DNA of 64,000 nucleotides from LVI-A0039 sp033105485 (GCA_033105485.1 CP136956.1:1178001-1242000); one strand, 5' to 3'. Positions 42,028 to 51,365 are shown, counted from the stretch's first letter. Translations and numbers: made by a program. Notes: generated by a model from the letters alone, not told the origin.

Positions 42028-42681
42028 ATGTTAAGATTAGAAGCAGCAATTAAGATTTTAAGACTTGTTTCAGAGAATAGAAGACCGATGTATACTTTTG
42101 AAGAAGTTATTAGTGGTTTAGATATGACAGATATAGGATATACGGTTGAAGAAAGTGGACACGAAAAGCATGTGTCTTTGTTAATTGATCCAACAGTTAA
42201 GGCTCATTTTACACTTGAAAATAACTATTATACAATTCAAAAATTCAATATTGTTCACAGTCTTTTAAATGAGTTGACTGAATATGTAAATGAATTAGAT
42301 GTAAAAGGACTAGTTTCAAAACGTGATTTTAAAATATGTAAACAAGATATTGAGCTACAAAAAACCGTTGGATTCGATCATTGGGAACAACGAAAACTAG
42401 CAATTACGAAAATTCTGAATTTGTTTCATGAGGATGAGATTGTTGCAACATTTATGTATTTGAAATTCATCTCAAAATGCGAAGGAGCATGTATTTCGTA
42501 CATTGAGAGACACAACGAACATCAAGAATATTTTGGAAATGAAACAGATATGTACATTGAAATTTACAACAATGAGTATAACCGTACATTAAGTTTAGAC
42601 ATTGCAAACTGTGATATTATGGATAATAAAGTGGAATTAATTATTGATTCATTTGAAAACTTTGATATCGATAATTTCTAA
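42028..42681 (+). CDS. Hypothetical soluble protein
   Basis: A 217-residue acidic protein without signal peptide or membrane helix. The N-terminal segment (LRLEAAIKILRLVSENRRPMYTFEEVI) resembles a winged-helix start, but no motif is decisive. CGGAGG precedes the ATG, and a TATTAT with TGT in front (about 42003) may be the -10. It is alone between two terminators. Not recognised. Confidence 0.6.
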   Translation: MLRLEAAIKILRLVSENRRPMYTFEEVISGLDMTDIGYTVEESGHEKHVSLLIDPTVKAHFTLENNYYTIQKFNIVHSLLNELTEYVNELDVKGLVSKRDFKICKQDIELQKTVGFDHWEQRKLAITKILNLFHEDEIVATFMYLKFISKCEGACISYIERHNEHQEYFGNETDMYIEIYNNEYNRTLSLDIANCDIMDNKVELIIDSFENFDIDNF

Positions 42682-42689
42682 AAATATGT

Positions 42690-42718
42690 TAAGAACGATT
42701 TGTTCTTAGCTTTTTTTT
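42690..42718 (+). terminator. Terminator after the 42028 gene
   Basis: TAAGAAC and GTTCTTA form a 7-bp stem with a 5-nt loop, followed by a T-run. Confidence 0.8.
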
Positions 42719-42771
42719 GTGCCAGTTTGAGAAATGGGGGAAAAATTCTTTATAAATAGGATACTTATAGG

Positions 42772-42863
42772 TAGCACATAACGAGATTTCGATTGCAAAT
42801 AATAGCACATGTGCTGCTCGATGTTTAAATCAGTTTTGTAGTTATTAAAAGGTATTAGCACAT
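42772..42863 (+). promoter_or_regulatory. Triplicated TAGCACAT boxes upstream of the surface protein gene
   Basis: TAGCACAT occurs at 42772-42779, 42803-42810 and 42856-42863, 31 and 53 bases apart, near whole numbers of helical turns. The middle one is part of the perfect palindrome AGCACATGTGCT (42804-42815). They precede a TG-T-TATACT extended -10 (about 42922). A regulator binding site is likely; the regulator is unknown. Confidence 0.6.
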
Positions 42864-42957
42864 AATGTGAAAATTGTGTTTAGATACAAACACAACGTAA
42901 ATATATAGCGCTTTTTATGTTATACTTTCACATGAAAAATAATAAAAGAGGGTTATT

Positions 42958-44901
42958 ATGAAAAAAATGAAATTAGTACTTAGCTTGACGTTAGTGTTTG
43001 CGCTAAATGTTACAAGTATATCTTTTAATGCCGATGAGACTTTTATCGCTGATGCAACGCATACAGTGATTGAAGGTTCAGATAGTTTATCATCAGCTGA
43101 CATTATGAGCTTATATCATGTGAGTTACAATGTTGAGGACACATTGACTATTGATACCAGTGCAATAGATTATGCAATTCCAGGAACATACCAAATTAAA
43201 TTTGAAGATACAAATACACAAGGTAACACTGAAACATATTATAGTGATTTAGTTGTACTTGATAGACTTCCATCTATTGACTTAGAACATCAAAATGTTC
43301 AAGCTGTAGGTAATAAAACAGAAGATAGTTATGATTACGCAACTTTATTTGGGATGAGAGCCAGTGAGATTAAAACAGGTGATTTAACGTCAGAAGTTAT
43401 TATTGATTCTAGTGAAGTTGTATATGATCAAGTTGGTCACAACACAGTTTATTTTACAGTTAGTGATGATGATGGAAATACAGTAACTGAAACTGGAGAC
43501 TTATACTTTAGAGAATTAGCACCTGAAATTGAAGTTGCTCCAGAAGCAGAATCAGTAATTGGTGATGAGCTTACTAATGAGGAATTAATCAGTTTATTTG
43601 AAGTAGCTGTTATCTCTGAAGTCGGTGTTGAGGAAGTATTAGTTGATGATAGTGCAGTTGACTATGACACTGTTGGACAATATCCAGTTTACTTTACTGC
43701 AATTGATGAACATGGAAATGAAAGTGAAACTGAAAGTGGACTTTTAGATATTGTAAGTGATGAAGTGGAACTAACATTATCAGCAGATGCTACACACACA
43801 GTTAATGAAGGATCTGATCGTTTAACTAGAGACGAAATAATTGATTTATATAATGTTGAATATGACACAGCTAATACTTTATCGGTAATTACAAGTGCTG
43901 TCGATTACGAAATACCGGGAACATATCAAATTCACTTTGACCTTACGGATGATTTAGGTAACAGCAAATCAATGACTAGTGATTTAGTAGTTGCTGATGT
44001 AAAACCAACATTAAGTTTAAGTGCACCCCATGTACAGGCGTTAGTTAATGATCCTATCGATTTATTAGATGCGTTTGGAGTTGTTGCAACTGAAATCCAA
44101 ACAGGTGATTTAAATCAATCTGTAACAGTTGATGACTCTGAAGTCGACTATATGCATGTAGGTCATTATCCAGTTTACTTTTCAGTATCAGATGATGAAC
44201 AAAATGTTATTACAGCTGAGGGTGACTTATATTTAAGAAGTGATGCTCCAACATTAACAGTAGATGCTGAACATAGTGTAGAAGAACAAACAGTTTTAAC
44301 TGATGAGCAATTAATCACATTGTTCAATGTTACTGCTGAAGATACGAATGGAATTGATCATATTGTAGTTGATACTTCAGCTGTCGATTTCAATACTCCT
44401 GGTAGATATTCAATTATCTTTACAGCGTTCGATATTTATGGAATGGAAAGTAGAGAATATTACGCAATCATAGAGATCACTGATTTATTACCGACACTTG
44501 AAACAGACAGTGATGAGATTAATATTGTTCTTGGATCTGGAATGACAATTGAAGATGTTATTAATATTGATGCTTCAGAAATTACTGACAATGACTTAAC
44601 GAACGATGTAATAATTGATGATAGTCAAGTAGACTATGATCATGAGGGTAGCTACCAAGTTTACTTAACTGTTAGTGATGATGAAGGAAACGTTGTAAAC
44701 AAAACTGTAACTGTTAATATTGTTGAAGAGTCAACAGTTGAAGGTAACACTTGTTTAAATAATGGAGGTCATCCAAATAATTCAAGTAATTGTGATGATG
44801 AAGACACAACATGTAACAATAATGGTAATGCATGTACAAACGGAAACAACGGTTTAAACGGAAACAATGGATCAAATGGAAATAACAAAAAAAATGACTA
44901 A
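42958..44901 (+). CDS. Secreted Ig-like repeat surface protein
   Basis: A 647-residue protein with a signal peptide (about 1-25). It then has six to seven Ig-like/DUF5011-type modules in two alternating kinds: (L/T)(S/T)xxExxSLYxVxY...ID-A-IDY...GTYQIxF and I...ASEI..GDLTSxVxIDxSEVDY...G...VYFTVSDDDGN. It ends with a Cys-containing, Asn/Gly-rich tail (NGNNG repeats) and NKKND. The cell wall sorting signal that would be expected lies just past the TAA, in the same frame. RBS AGAGGG. As written, the protein is secreted and not anchored. Confidence 0.8.
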   Translation: MKKMKLVLSLTLVFALNVTSISFNADETFIADATHTVIEGSDSLSSADIMSLYHVSYNVEDTLTIDTSAIDYAIPGTYQIKFEDTNTQGNTETYYSDLVVLDRLPSIDLEHQNVQAVGNKTEDSYDYATLFGMRASEIKTGDLTSEVIIDSSEVVYDQVGHNTVYFTVSDDDGNTVTETGDLYFRELAPEIEVAPEAESVIGDELTNEELISLFEVAVISEVGVEEVLVDDSAVDYDTVGQYPVYFTAIDEHGNESETESGLLDIVSDEVELTLSADATHTVNEGSDRLTRDEIIDLYNVEYDTANTLSVITSAVDYEIPGTYQIHFDLTDDLGNSKSMTSDLVVADVKPTLSLSAPHVQALVNDPIDLLDAFGVVATEIQTGDLNQSVTVDDSEVDYMHVGHYPVYFSVSDDEQNVITAEGDLYLRSDAPTLTVDAEHSVEEQTVLTDEQLITLFNVTAEDTNGIDHIVVDTSAVDFNTPGRYSIIFTAFDIYGMESREYYAIIEITDLLPTLETDSDEINIVLGSGMTIEDVINIDASEITDNDLTNDVIIDDSQVDYDHEGSYQVYLTVSDDEGNVVNKTVTVNIVEESTVEGNTCLNNGGHPNNSSNCDDEDTTCNNNGNACTNGNNGLNGNNGSNGNNKKND

Positions 44902-45003
44902 ATTTTACAAACAGGAAAGAACACTATTTATATAGTAGTTTTATTCTTGTTAGGATTAATCAGTATTAAATTATTCCTAGATACTAAAAATAATAGTAAA
45001 TAA
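44902..45003 (+). other. Sorting-signal coding segment cut off by an in-frame TAA
   Basis: Directly after the TAA at 44899-44901, in the same frame, 33 codons encode ILQTGKN, a hydrophobic helix of about 20 residues and a tail of DTKNNSK before the next TAA: the usual layout of a sortase anchor, with ILQTG in place of LPxTG. There is no start codon or ribosome site of its own. A single T-to-A change would rejoin it to the upstream gene. It may be a nonsense mutation, a read-through stop or a sequencing error. Confidence 0.65.
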
Positions 45004-45011
45004 CAAAAGAA

Positions 45012-45043
45012 AGCTGCCTATGGAAATCCATAGAGCAGTTTTT
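45012..45043. terminator. Bidirectional terminator between convergent genes
   Basis: CTGC and TATGGA on the left pair with TCCATA and GCAG on the right (small internal loop) with T residues to the right and A residues to the left. Confidence 0.7.
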
Positions 45044-45046
45044 CTA

Positions 45047-45901
45047 TTATTCAACGTTTTCAATTAAAGAACGCAATGTCGTAGCAAGTGTAATGTATTT
45101 CTTACTAATTGCATGGAAGTCAAGGTTTAAGGCCTCTCCTAATCCAATATCGTGTTTATAAGATGCAACGTTATACCATTGTAAACATTGGAACATACGC
45201 CATCCGTATAAACGAACTAATGGGTCCTCACGATCATCGAAATCAAACTCACTTAATAAGTCTAAAGCATTTGATAGGTCGACATTCCCGAAACAAGCAA
45301 TATCATAAATAGGGTCATTAACTGCTGCATATTCATAGTCAACTAAGAAGATTTGTTTATCTTCTGAGATGATAAAGTTTGCAAGCTGTGAGTCATTATG
45401 ACATGGTTTAGTTGCGTACTGTTTCAGTGTAGATTCAAATAGCTCAATAAAATATTGTTTTAACTCTAAGTAGTTGCCATTTTGATTAGAGTGTAACTTT
45501 TCATAGCTATTAAGGCGACCTAAGTGGTCATAATCTTTTAACTTTTTAAAATTACTAGAGTGAAACTTCTTTAAATAATCATGAGCAAGCTTATAGTCAA
45601 TACCAGCTTCTACTAAGTTATTTCCCTCTACATACTTAGCGAGTTTAATACCAGTCTCAACATCAAAGTGTACAGTTTCTGATGTTAATCCTAACTTATA
45701 CGCTTCTTTTAATGCACTGTGCTCATCTTGATAATTAACAAAGTTGTAAGCACCATTACCTGGAAATCTAAATACGAATTGCTCATTACTATTTGGGTCC
45801 TCAACCAAATATGTAAAGTTTGACATTCCACCACTAAAACGTTTGACTAGCTTTAGGTTTGGATTAATTTTCTCTAATGCTTCAATATGTGTTTTTTTCA
45901 T
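45047..45901 (-). CDS. Choline/ethanolamine kinase-like phosphotransferase
   Basis: A 284-residue kinase-fold protein. RFSGGMSNFTYLVE is the glycine-rich nucleotide loop, PCHNDSQLANFI the catalytic HxDxxxxN motif (His-Asn-Asp here), and FLVDYEYAAVNDPIYDIACFGN the metal-binding DYEY block. The family includes LicA choline kinase and thiamine kinase; LicA-like roles decorate cell-surface polymers with phosphocholine. No lic cluster is adjacent, so the substrate is uncertain. Confidence 0.8.
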   Translation of the reverse strand: MKKTHIEALEKINPNLKLVKRFSGGMSNFTYLVEDPNSNEQFVFRFPGNGAYNFVNYQDEHSALKEAYKLGLTSETVHFDVETGIKLAKYVEGNNLVEAGIDYKLAHDYLKKFHSSNFKKLKDYDHLGRLNSYEKLHSNQNGNYLELKQYFIELFESTLKQYATKPCHNDSQLANFIISEDKQIFLVDYEYAAVNDPIYDIACFGNVDLSNALDLLSEFDFDDREDPLVRLYGWRMFQCLQWYNVASYKHDIGLGEALNLDFHAISKKYITLATTLRSLIENVE

Positions 45902-46003
45902 TTATCTCCTTATGCCTTAATTATACAATATATTATTTTTAAGTGATAAAATATTGATTTATTATTGTGTTATAATATACTTATTAATGAGATGAGGAGT
46001 AGT

Positions 46004-46894
46004 ATGAAAAAAGCAGTTATTATTTTTAATTCAGTGAAAAGAAAAAGTACTTTTTTGCAAAATATTGACCTGCTAATCAAAGGGTTAAATGAAAGAGGTT
46101 ACGAGACAGTTGTGCGTGCAACCTTAAGTAGTACTGATGTTGAAGACTATATTTCAATGCTTACTGATATTGACTTACTAGTTGGTGCTGGTGGTGATGG
46201 AACAATCAATGAGATTGTAAATGCAGTAAGTAATAATTCTAATATTGATCCTTATGTTTTATTCTTCCCTACTGGAACAGTAAATGACTTCGCAACTTCT
46301 TTATTACTACAAAATGATGTAAACTATGGTTTAAGCTTAATTGATAAAAATAAATTTAGACGTGTAGATAGCGCACGAATTGGCGATAGTACATACTTTA
46401 ACTATGTGTGTGCATTCGGGCCGTTTACAAGTGCATCTTACACAGTTTCACATACAATGAAAAGTGAACTTGGTGCATTAGCTTATGTATTAAAAGGGAT
46501 TACTGAAGTACCTGCTATTACCAAAACACATCATGTAGAAGCAGTAGTCGATGGACGTGAGATTAGTGGTGATTTCAACTTCGGGATGGTCGTTAATTCA
46601 CACTCTGTCGGAGGAATCAAATCATTCTTTAAGGCTGCAGATATAACAGACGGAGAGTATACATTATTCTTACTTAAGAATTCAGCTCAAAATTTTGCTA
46701 AGTTACCTAAGGTAATTGTATCGGGAATAGGTAATGAGTATGTTGATGATGGAATTGTTTGTATTAGTTTTAAAAAGGCATCAATTAAAATTGATGAAGA
46801 TGTAAATTGGTCTCTTGATGGAGAACGAGGACCTGTTGGAAGTTTTGATGTAGAGGTAGTACCAGCTAACGTAAAAATATATACAGAACTATAG
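46004..46894 (+). CDS. Diacylglycerol kinase/lipid kinase family protein
   Basis: A 296-residue enzyme of the DagK/YegS family. FNSVKRKS near the N-terminus, the nucleotide loop LVGAGGDGTINEIVNAV and FPTGTVNDFATSL (GTxND) are diagnostic; the ending carries WSLDGE. It phosphorylates a diacylglycerol or related lipid to feed phospholipid or lipoteichoic acid recycling. ATG 46004 follows GAGGAG; an extended -10 TG-T-TATAAT lies at about 45968-45976. Rel follows after 7 bases. Confidence 0.9.
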   Translation: MKKAVIIFNSVKRKSTFLQNIDLLIKGLNERGYETVVRATLSSTDVEDYISMLTDIDLLVGAGGDGTINEIVNAVSNNSNIDPYVLFFPTGTVNDFATSLLLQNDVNYGLSLIDKNKFRRVDSARIGDSTYFNYVCAFGPFTSASYTVSHTMKSELGALAYVLKGITEVPAITKTHHVEAVVDGREISGDFNFGMVVNSHSVGGIKSFFKAADITDGEYTLFLLKNSAQNFAKLPKVIVSGIGNEYVDDGIVCISFKKASIKIDEDVNWSLDGERGPVGSFDVEVVPANVKIYTEL

Positions 46895-46901
46895 GAGAAA
46901 G

Positions 46902-48920
46902 ATGTTTGATTATTTAACCGAGCAAGAAATATTAGAAATAGATACCCTAATAATGAAGTGTGATAATATTAAAGAAATAATGTACGCTGTAGAGTTACTT
47001 GCTAAGTTACATGTGCCAGCTCATTCACTTAAAGCCTTAATATTCTATAAACTTGGTGAAGTACCAACTGAAGATATAGCAGACACAGTAGGTAAACTAG
47101 TCCAACTAGAGCTAAGTAGTGAATTTGCAACTAACCCTCAAAATGAAAAAGATATATATCGTGAATTATTCATTACACTTGGGAGTAGTATTGATGTAAT
47201 TGTAATCAAATTGGCTATTGAACTTGCATATTTATCTCTTCATAAAATGGAGCGTGAGGATCAAAATGTTATAGCTGTAGCTAAACTTAGTCAAGATATT
47301 TATGCACCACTATGTCATCGCCTTGGGCTTGGGGAAATGAAAGTGGAGTTTGAAGACTTATCACTATATGTCCTAGATAGTGAACAGTTTTTTGATATTG
47401 CAAAAAAATTGCAGCTAAAGAAAACAGAACGTGAACTACTTATCAATGAGATGATTGACAATATCAAAAGTCAAATTGCAGATAGTGTAGATGGTTATAA
47501 AATCTTTGGTCGTAGTAAACATATCTACAGTATTTACAATAAAATAAAAAAGTTTGATAAACAATATGAAGAATTATTCGACTTACTAGCAATTAGAATT
47601 ATTTGTAATACAGATGTAGAGTGTTATACAGTGCTAGGGCAAATTCACCAGTTATATCCACCAGTTGATAACCGTTTTAAAGATTATATAGCAAGACCAA
47701 AACCAAATATGTACCAGTCATTACATACAACAGTACGTGGTGAACAGCGTCAAATCTTTGAAATTCAAATTAGAACTTTTGAAATGGATAGTATTGCTGA
47801 ACGCGGAGTAGCTGCCCACTTTGAGTATAAAGAAGGAAAATCAAATCCTAATGATGTAGCGAAAAAACTTACAAGTTTAAAAGATTTCATTAGCGAAGGA
47901 GATTTTGAGGCAGATGATTATAAACAAATCTTAGCTCAAGATATTTTAGATGATCATATTTATGCACTAACTCCGGCCCGTAAGATTATTGCGCTGCCGA
48001 TTGGAGCTACAGTTGTTGACTTCGCATTTAAAATTCACTCACGTGTTGGTGAGCGAATGGTTGGTGCAAAAGTAAATGGGAAAATTGCAGCTTACTCACA
48101 AGTATTACAAACAAATGATATAGTTGAGATTCTGACAAAGAAAAATGCGCCAGGACCAAATGAAACATGGCTTGATAACTGCGTTACCACTCATGCTAAG
48201 AGTAAAATAAAAACGTACTTACGTAGAAAAAGTGAAATAGAAAGTGAAACTAAAGTTGAACGTGGTACAGCTTTATTACATCAAGAACTGAAAAAGCGTA
48301 AGATAGATCGTCAGATAATTGATGATCAAAAGAAACGAAATGAATTCTTAAGAAAATACAAACTACGGTCGATTTATGATGGATTAGAGCAAATTGCTGA
48401 TCATAAGTTAAGTGCTGGTGAAGTTGTTGACTTCTTTACTAAAGAGAAGAAGGCAAATGAATCAGAAATTAAGTTTGTAACAAATATTAAGAATAAAAAT
48501 AGTGTAATTATTCCTGGGGCTGAAGACATCAAATACGAACTGGCGAAGTGCTGTAAACCGGTATATGGTGATGATATAGTCGCACGTGCGAAAAATGGTG
48601 TAGCGTTTAAAATTCACCGCTCCGATTGTATCGAAAGTGGAGATAATAATCTAAGTGCACACTGGAATCGCAATAGTTTAAATGAGAATAAATATTCGAC
48701 AAACTTAAAAATCGTAGCAATTGACAATGACAAGCTATTAAATGATATAATTAACATGCTGTCAACTTCAAATGTAGGAGTTGTCGACTTTAAAAAGACG
48801 CAATCAAATGACCTTGTTACAATGATAATTACGGTCAGTGTAGTTGATGTTGCACACATCGATGTTGCGATTGCTAATATTAAGAAAAATAACTTAATAA
48901 AAACAATACAAAGGATTTAA
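46902..48920 (+). CDS. Rel-family (p)ppGpp synthetase with a degenerate HD domain
   Basis: A 672-residue RelA/SpoT homolog. The synthetase domain has GRSKHIYSIYNKI (203-215), RFKDYIARPKPNMYQSLHT (258-276) and EIQIRTFEMDSIAERGVAAHFEYKEG (287-312); TGS (about 352-412) and C-terminal regions with CCKP and an ACT-like end follow. The N-terminal hydrolase domain is strongly diverged: the metal-binding His-Asp is YK at 49-50 and the usual ADRLHNM reads AIELAYL (105-111). It should make but not hydrolyse (p)ppGpp. It keeps RFKD, typical of bifunctional enzymes. Confidence 0.88.
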   Translation: MFDYLTEQEILEIDTLIMKCDNIKEIMYAVELLAKLHVPAHSLKALIFYKLGEVPTEDIADTVGKLVQLELSSEFATNPQNEKDIYRELFITLGSSIDVIVIKLAIELAYLSLHKMEREDQNVIAVAKLSQDIYAPLCHRLGLGEMKVEFEDLSLYVLDSEQFFDIAKKLQLKKTERELLINEMIDNIKSQIADSVDGYKIFGRSKHIYSIYNKIKKFDKQYEELFDLLAIRIICNTDVECYTVLGQIHQLYPPVDNRFKDYIARPKPNMYQSLHTTVRGEQRQIFEIQIRTFEMDSIAERGVAAHFEYKEGKSNPNDVAKKLTSLKDFISEGDFEADDYKQILAQDILDDHIYALTPARKIIALPIGATVVDFAFKIHSRVGERMVGAKVNGKIAAYSQVLQTNDIVEILTKKNAPGPNETWLDNCVTTHAKSKIKTYLRRKSEIESETKVERGTALLHQELKKRKIDRQIIDDQKKRNEFLRKYKLRSIYDGLEQIADHKLSAGEVVDFFTKEKKANESEIKFVTNIKNKNSVIIPGAEDIKYELAKCCKPVYGDDIVARAKNGVAFKIHRSDCIESGDNNLSAHWNRNSLNENKYSTNLKIVAIDNDKLLNDIINMLSTSNVGVVDFKKTQSNDLVTMIITVSVVDVAHIDVAIANIKKNNLIKTIQRI

Positions 48921-48923
48921 TTA

Positions 48924-49826
48924 ATGAAAAAGAAATTATTGACACTAGTAATGCTTTTGGTTTTTTCATTAGAAATAACAATTTATGCTAGTGATGTCTC
49001 TTCTTTAACAGCAGAGCAGAAGGAAGTTAAAGAACAAATTTCTGATGCTACTGATAAGATTATGGAATATGAAGATGACATTGCAGAAATAAATGATAAG
49101 ATAGATGAAAATGATGCAAAAATCAAAGAACTTGAAGAAAATAAAAAAACTAATGAACAAGCTATAAAGGAATCACGTGAAGAACTTGATCCAACATTAA
49201 TCATGATGCAGAAGATGAATAACACTAATATGTTAGCAACTTACTTCTATGATGAAAATTCATTAGATAACAACTATTTTCTTAAATTAGAAAATATTAA
49301 TACAATGTTCGAATCGGTTTCTGGTGATATGAAAGTATTCATAGAAGAAATTGAGTCAATGCAAAAAGATATTGATGAAGTGAATAAACTTAAAAAACAA
49401 AATAAAAAAGAACTTGAAAAGCTGAATGATAAACTAGCGAAACAAGAAGAACTTGAAACTAGTTTAAAGCAAGAGTTAGCAGACATTGAAGAAGAAATTG
49501 GAAAAGTAGCTTTAACATCTTCGGGATCGGCTAGCAGTAGTAATAAAGATGCAATTATGTCAGCAGCTGGAATCAGTAGTAGTGATTACCAATATGTTGA
49601 TTATATAATCTCTAAAGAAAGCGGTTGGAACTCGACAGCAGCAAACCCAATGTCAAGTGCATATGGTCTTTGTCAATCATTACCTGGAAGTAAAATGGCT
49701 TCAGCCGGTAGTGACTGGGCAACTAACCCGGTAACACAAATGAAATGGTGTAATAGCTATGCTGTTAGTCGATACGGTAGTTGGGCTGGAGCGTACAACT
49801 TCTGGATTTCTAATCACTGGTGGTAA
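48924..49826 (+). CDS. Secreted coiled-coil protein with C-terminal lytic-transglycosylase-like domain
   Basis: A 300-residue protein with a signal peptide (1-22). A long coiled-coil (about 28-195, like the N-terminal part of PcsB/EnvC-type cell-wall hydrolases) is followed by a Ser-rich linker and a compact C-terminal domain: VDYIISKESGWNSTAANPMSSAYGLCQSLPGSKMASAGSDW...QMKWCNSYAVSRYGSWAGAYNFW, an SLT/Apf-type fold with the E of SKESGW as catalytic candidate. It probably cleaves or remodels peptidoglycan. It follows rel by three bases. Confidence 0.85.
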   Translation: MKKKLLTLVMLLVFSLEITIYASDVSSLTAEQKEVKEQISDATDKIMEYEDDIAEINDKIDENDAKIKELEENKKTNEQAIKESREELDPTLIMMQKMNNTNMLATYFYDENSLDNNYFLKLENINTMFESVSGDMKVFIEEIESMQKDIDEVNKLKKQNKKELEKLNDKLAKQEELETSLKQELADIEEEIGKVALTSSGSASSSNKDAIMSAAGISSSDYQYVDYIISKESGWNSTAANPMSSAYGLCQSLPGSKMASAGSDWATNPVTQMKWCNSYAVSRYGSWAGAYNFWISNHWW

Positions 49827-49833
49827 AAAATAT

Positions 49834-49859
49834 AAGTATTGGCTTGCCAATACTTTTTT
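49834..49859 (+). terminator. Terminator after the lytic domain gene
   Basis: AAGTATTGGC and GCCAATACTT form a perfect 10-bp stem with a TT loop and T-run; the next gene's AGGA lies immediately after. Confidence 0.8.
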
Positions 49860-49867
49860 AGGATAAT

Positions 49868-50059
49868 ATGAAATTTGATAACAACCAAAGAAATCGAAAA
49901 TTGTTCTTGATATTGATAATAGTAACAATCTCATTTATAACAAGTAGTTTACTGTTATTGAGTGCAATCAAAGGGATGAATGCGCTTATAGAAGAGCAAA
50001 CAGCCTCATTGAATGAGGTCAACACAAAACTAGAAGAACAGTTAGAAGCAGGTAACTAA
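49868..50059 (+). CDS. Small single-pass membrane protein with coiled tail
   Basis: A 63-residue protein: a basic start (NNQRNRK), one helix (about 12-33), and a heptad-like tail ending EQLEAGN outside. AGGA precedes the ATG by about 3 bases, right after the upstream terminator. No family recognised. Confidence 0.5.
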   Translation: MKFDNNQRNRKLFLILIIVTISFITSSLLLLSAIKGMNALIEEQTASLNEVNTKLEEQLEAGN

Positions 50060-50169
50060 AAAACTAAATTTTATCTAGACTAAGTTACAAACAATTTTTA
50101 CATTATTAAATAAATATATGCTATGATATATGAGTGTAAAAAAATATATTTATAAACATAGGAGGAAAT

Positions 50170-50376
50170 ATGCCTAAAGTATGTGCAGCAACTGGTCGTA
50201 AAACTGTATCTGGAAACAACAGATCACACGCTATGAACCAAACTAAGAGAAGAGTTAAAGCTAACTTACAAAAGAAAAGAGTTATCATGGATGGTAAAGA
50301 ACAAACTGTTTACTTATCAGCTAGAGCTTTAAAATCTGGTAAAATCTTAAAAAAAGCTGGAATTCAATTAGTATAG
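50170..50376 (+). CDS. rpmB: Ribosomal protein bL28
   Basis: A 68-residue protein: MPKVCAATGRKTVSGNNRSHAMNQTKRRVKANLQKKRV, then LSARALKSGKI. It lacks the second cysteine pair, so is not the zinc form. AGGAGG precedes the ATG; upstream is TTTACA and a TATGAT with TGC in front (about 50123). Confidence 0.97.
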   Translation: MPKVCAATGRKTVSGNNRSHAMNQTKRRVKANLQKKRVIMDGKEQTVYLSARALKSGKILKKAGIQLV

Positions 50377-50377
50377 T

Positions 50378-50404
50378 AAGTCGCCAAAAGGTGACTTTTT
50401 TTTA
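50378..50404 (+). terminator. Terminator after rpmB
   Basis: AAGTCGCC and GGTGACTT pair with one G-T, with an AAAA loop and eight T residues. Confidence 0.85.
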
Positions 50405-50420
50405 TATTTAAAGGAGCATA

Positions 50421-51365
50421 ATGAACGATTTTAAATACTCAAATACAAACAAACGTTATCATACACTAGACTTTCATTTTAAAGATAAGTTTGGTGGAAA
50501 AGTAGGTCGTATTCCGATTGATGCCGGTTTTACTTGTCCAAATATCGATGGGACAAAAGGATTCGGTGGATGTACATTTTGTAATACAAGTGGTAGTGGA
50601 GACTTTGCAGGATTACGTAGTGATGCGTTAGTTGAGCAATGGGATAAGGGAATGGAAATGATGAAGCGTAAATGGCCTGATGCTAAATTTATCGCATACT
50701 TCCAAGCCTTTACAAATACATATGCTCCACTTGAGGTATTACAAGAGAAGTATGAAGTGTTTGCTAACATGGATGAGTGTCATGGAATATCAATTGGAAC
50801 TAGACCTGATTGTTTAGAGCCTGAAGTTATTGAATATTTAGGAGAACTTGCTAAGCGCAAATATATTTTAGTAGAACTTGGATTACAAACGATGCACGAT
50901 TCTACATCTAAAATTATTAACCGAGGACATACTACAGCAGAATTTGAAGAGAGTGTAAATGCACTGCGCGCTGTTGGTGTTGACGTAGTTGTGCACATTA
51001 TTAATGGTCTTCCCAAAGAAGATCGTGAAATGATGTTAGATACCGCTAAGTATGTAGCAGGATTAGATATTCAGGGAGTTAAGATTCATTTACTTCATGT
51101 AATGCATGATACAGTAATGGTTAACCAATTAAACAATGGATTCTTAGAGCTTATGCAAAAAGATGACTATATTGATTTAGTTGTGGAGCAACTTCGTTAT
51201 ATTAAACCTGAAGTGGTTGTTCATAGATTAACTGGAGATGCTCCAAGTAGTATTTTCATTGGTCCAATTTGGTCGAAGAAGAAAACGATAGTTTTAAATG
51301 ATATTGATAAATTAATGGCTAAGCTTGATGTTTACCAGGGAGACTTATATGATAACCGAAAATAA
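50421..51365 (+). CDS. ytqA: Radical SAM protein, YtqA/YhcC family
   Basis: A 314-residue protein of the TIGR01212 group. IPIDAGFTCPNIDGTKGFGGCTFCNTSGSGDF carries the spaced cysteine motif binding the Fe-S cluster; KFIAYFQAFTNTYAPL and ISIGTRPDCLEPEVIEYL follow, with VHRLTGDAP near the end. The reaction is not established. It overlaps the following methyltransferase gene by 17 bases as in Bacillus ytqA-ytqB, and the two are commonly associated. Confidence 0.93.
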   Translation: MNDFKYSNTNKRYHTLDFHFKDKFGGKVGRIPIDAGFTCPNIDGTKGFGGCTFCNTSGSGDFAGLRSDALVEQWDKGMEMMKRKWPDAKFIAYFQAFTNTYAPLEVLQEKYEVFANMDECHGISIGTRPDCLEPEVIEYLGELAKRKYILVELGLQTMHDSTSKIINRGHTTAEFEESVNALRAVGVDVVVHIINGLPKEDREMMLDTAKYVAGLDIQGVKIHLLHVMHDTVMVNQLNNGFLELMQKDDYIDLVVEQLRYIKPEVVVHRLTGDAPSSIFIGPIWSKKKTIVLNDIDKLMAKLDVYQGDLYDNRK

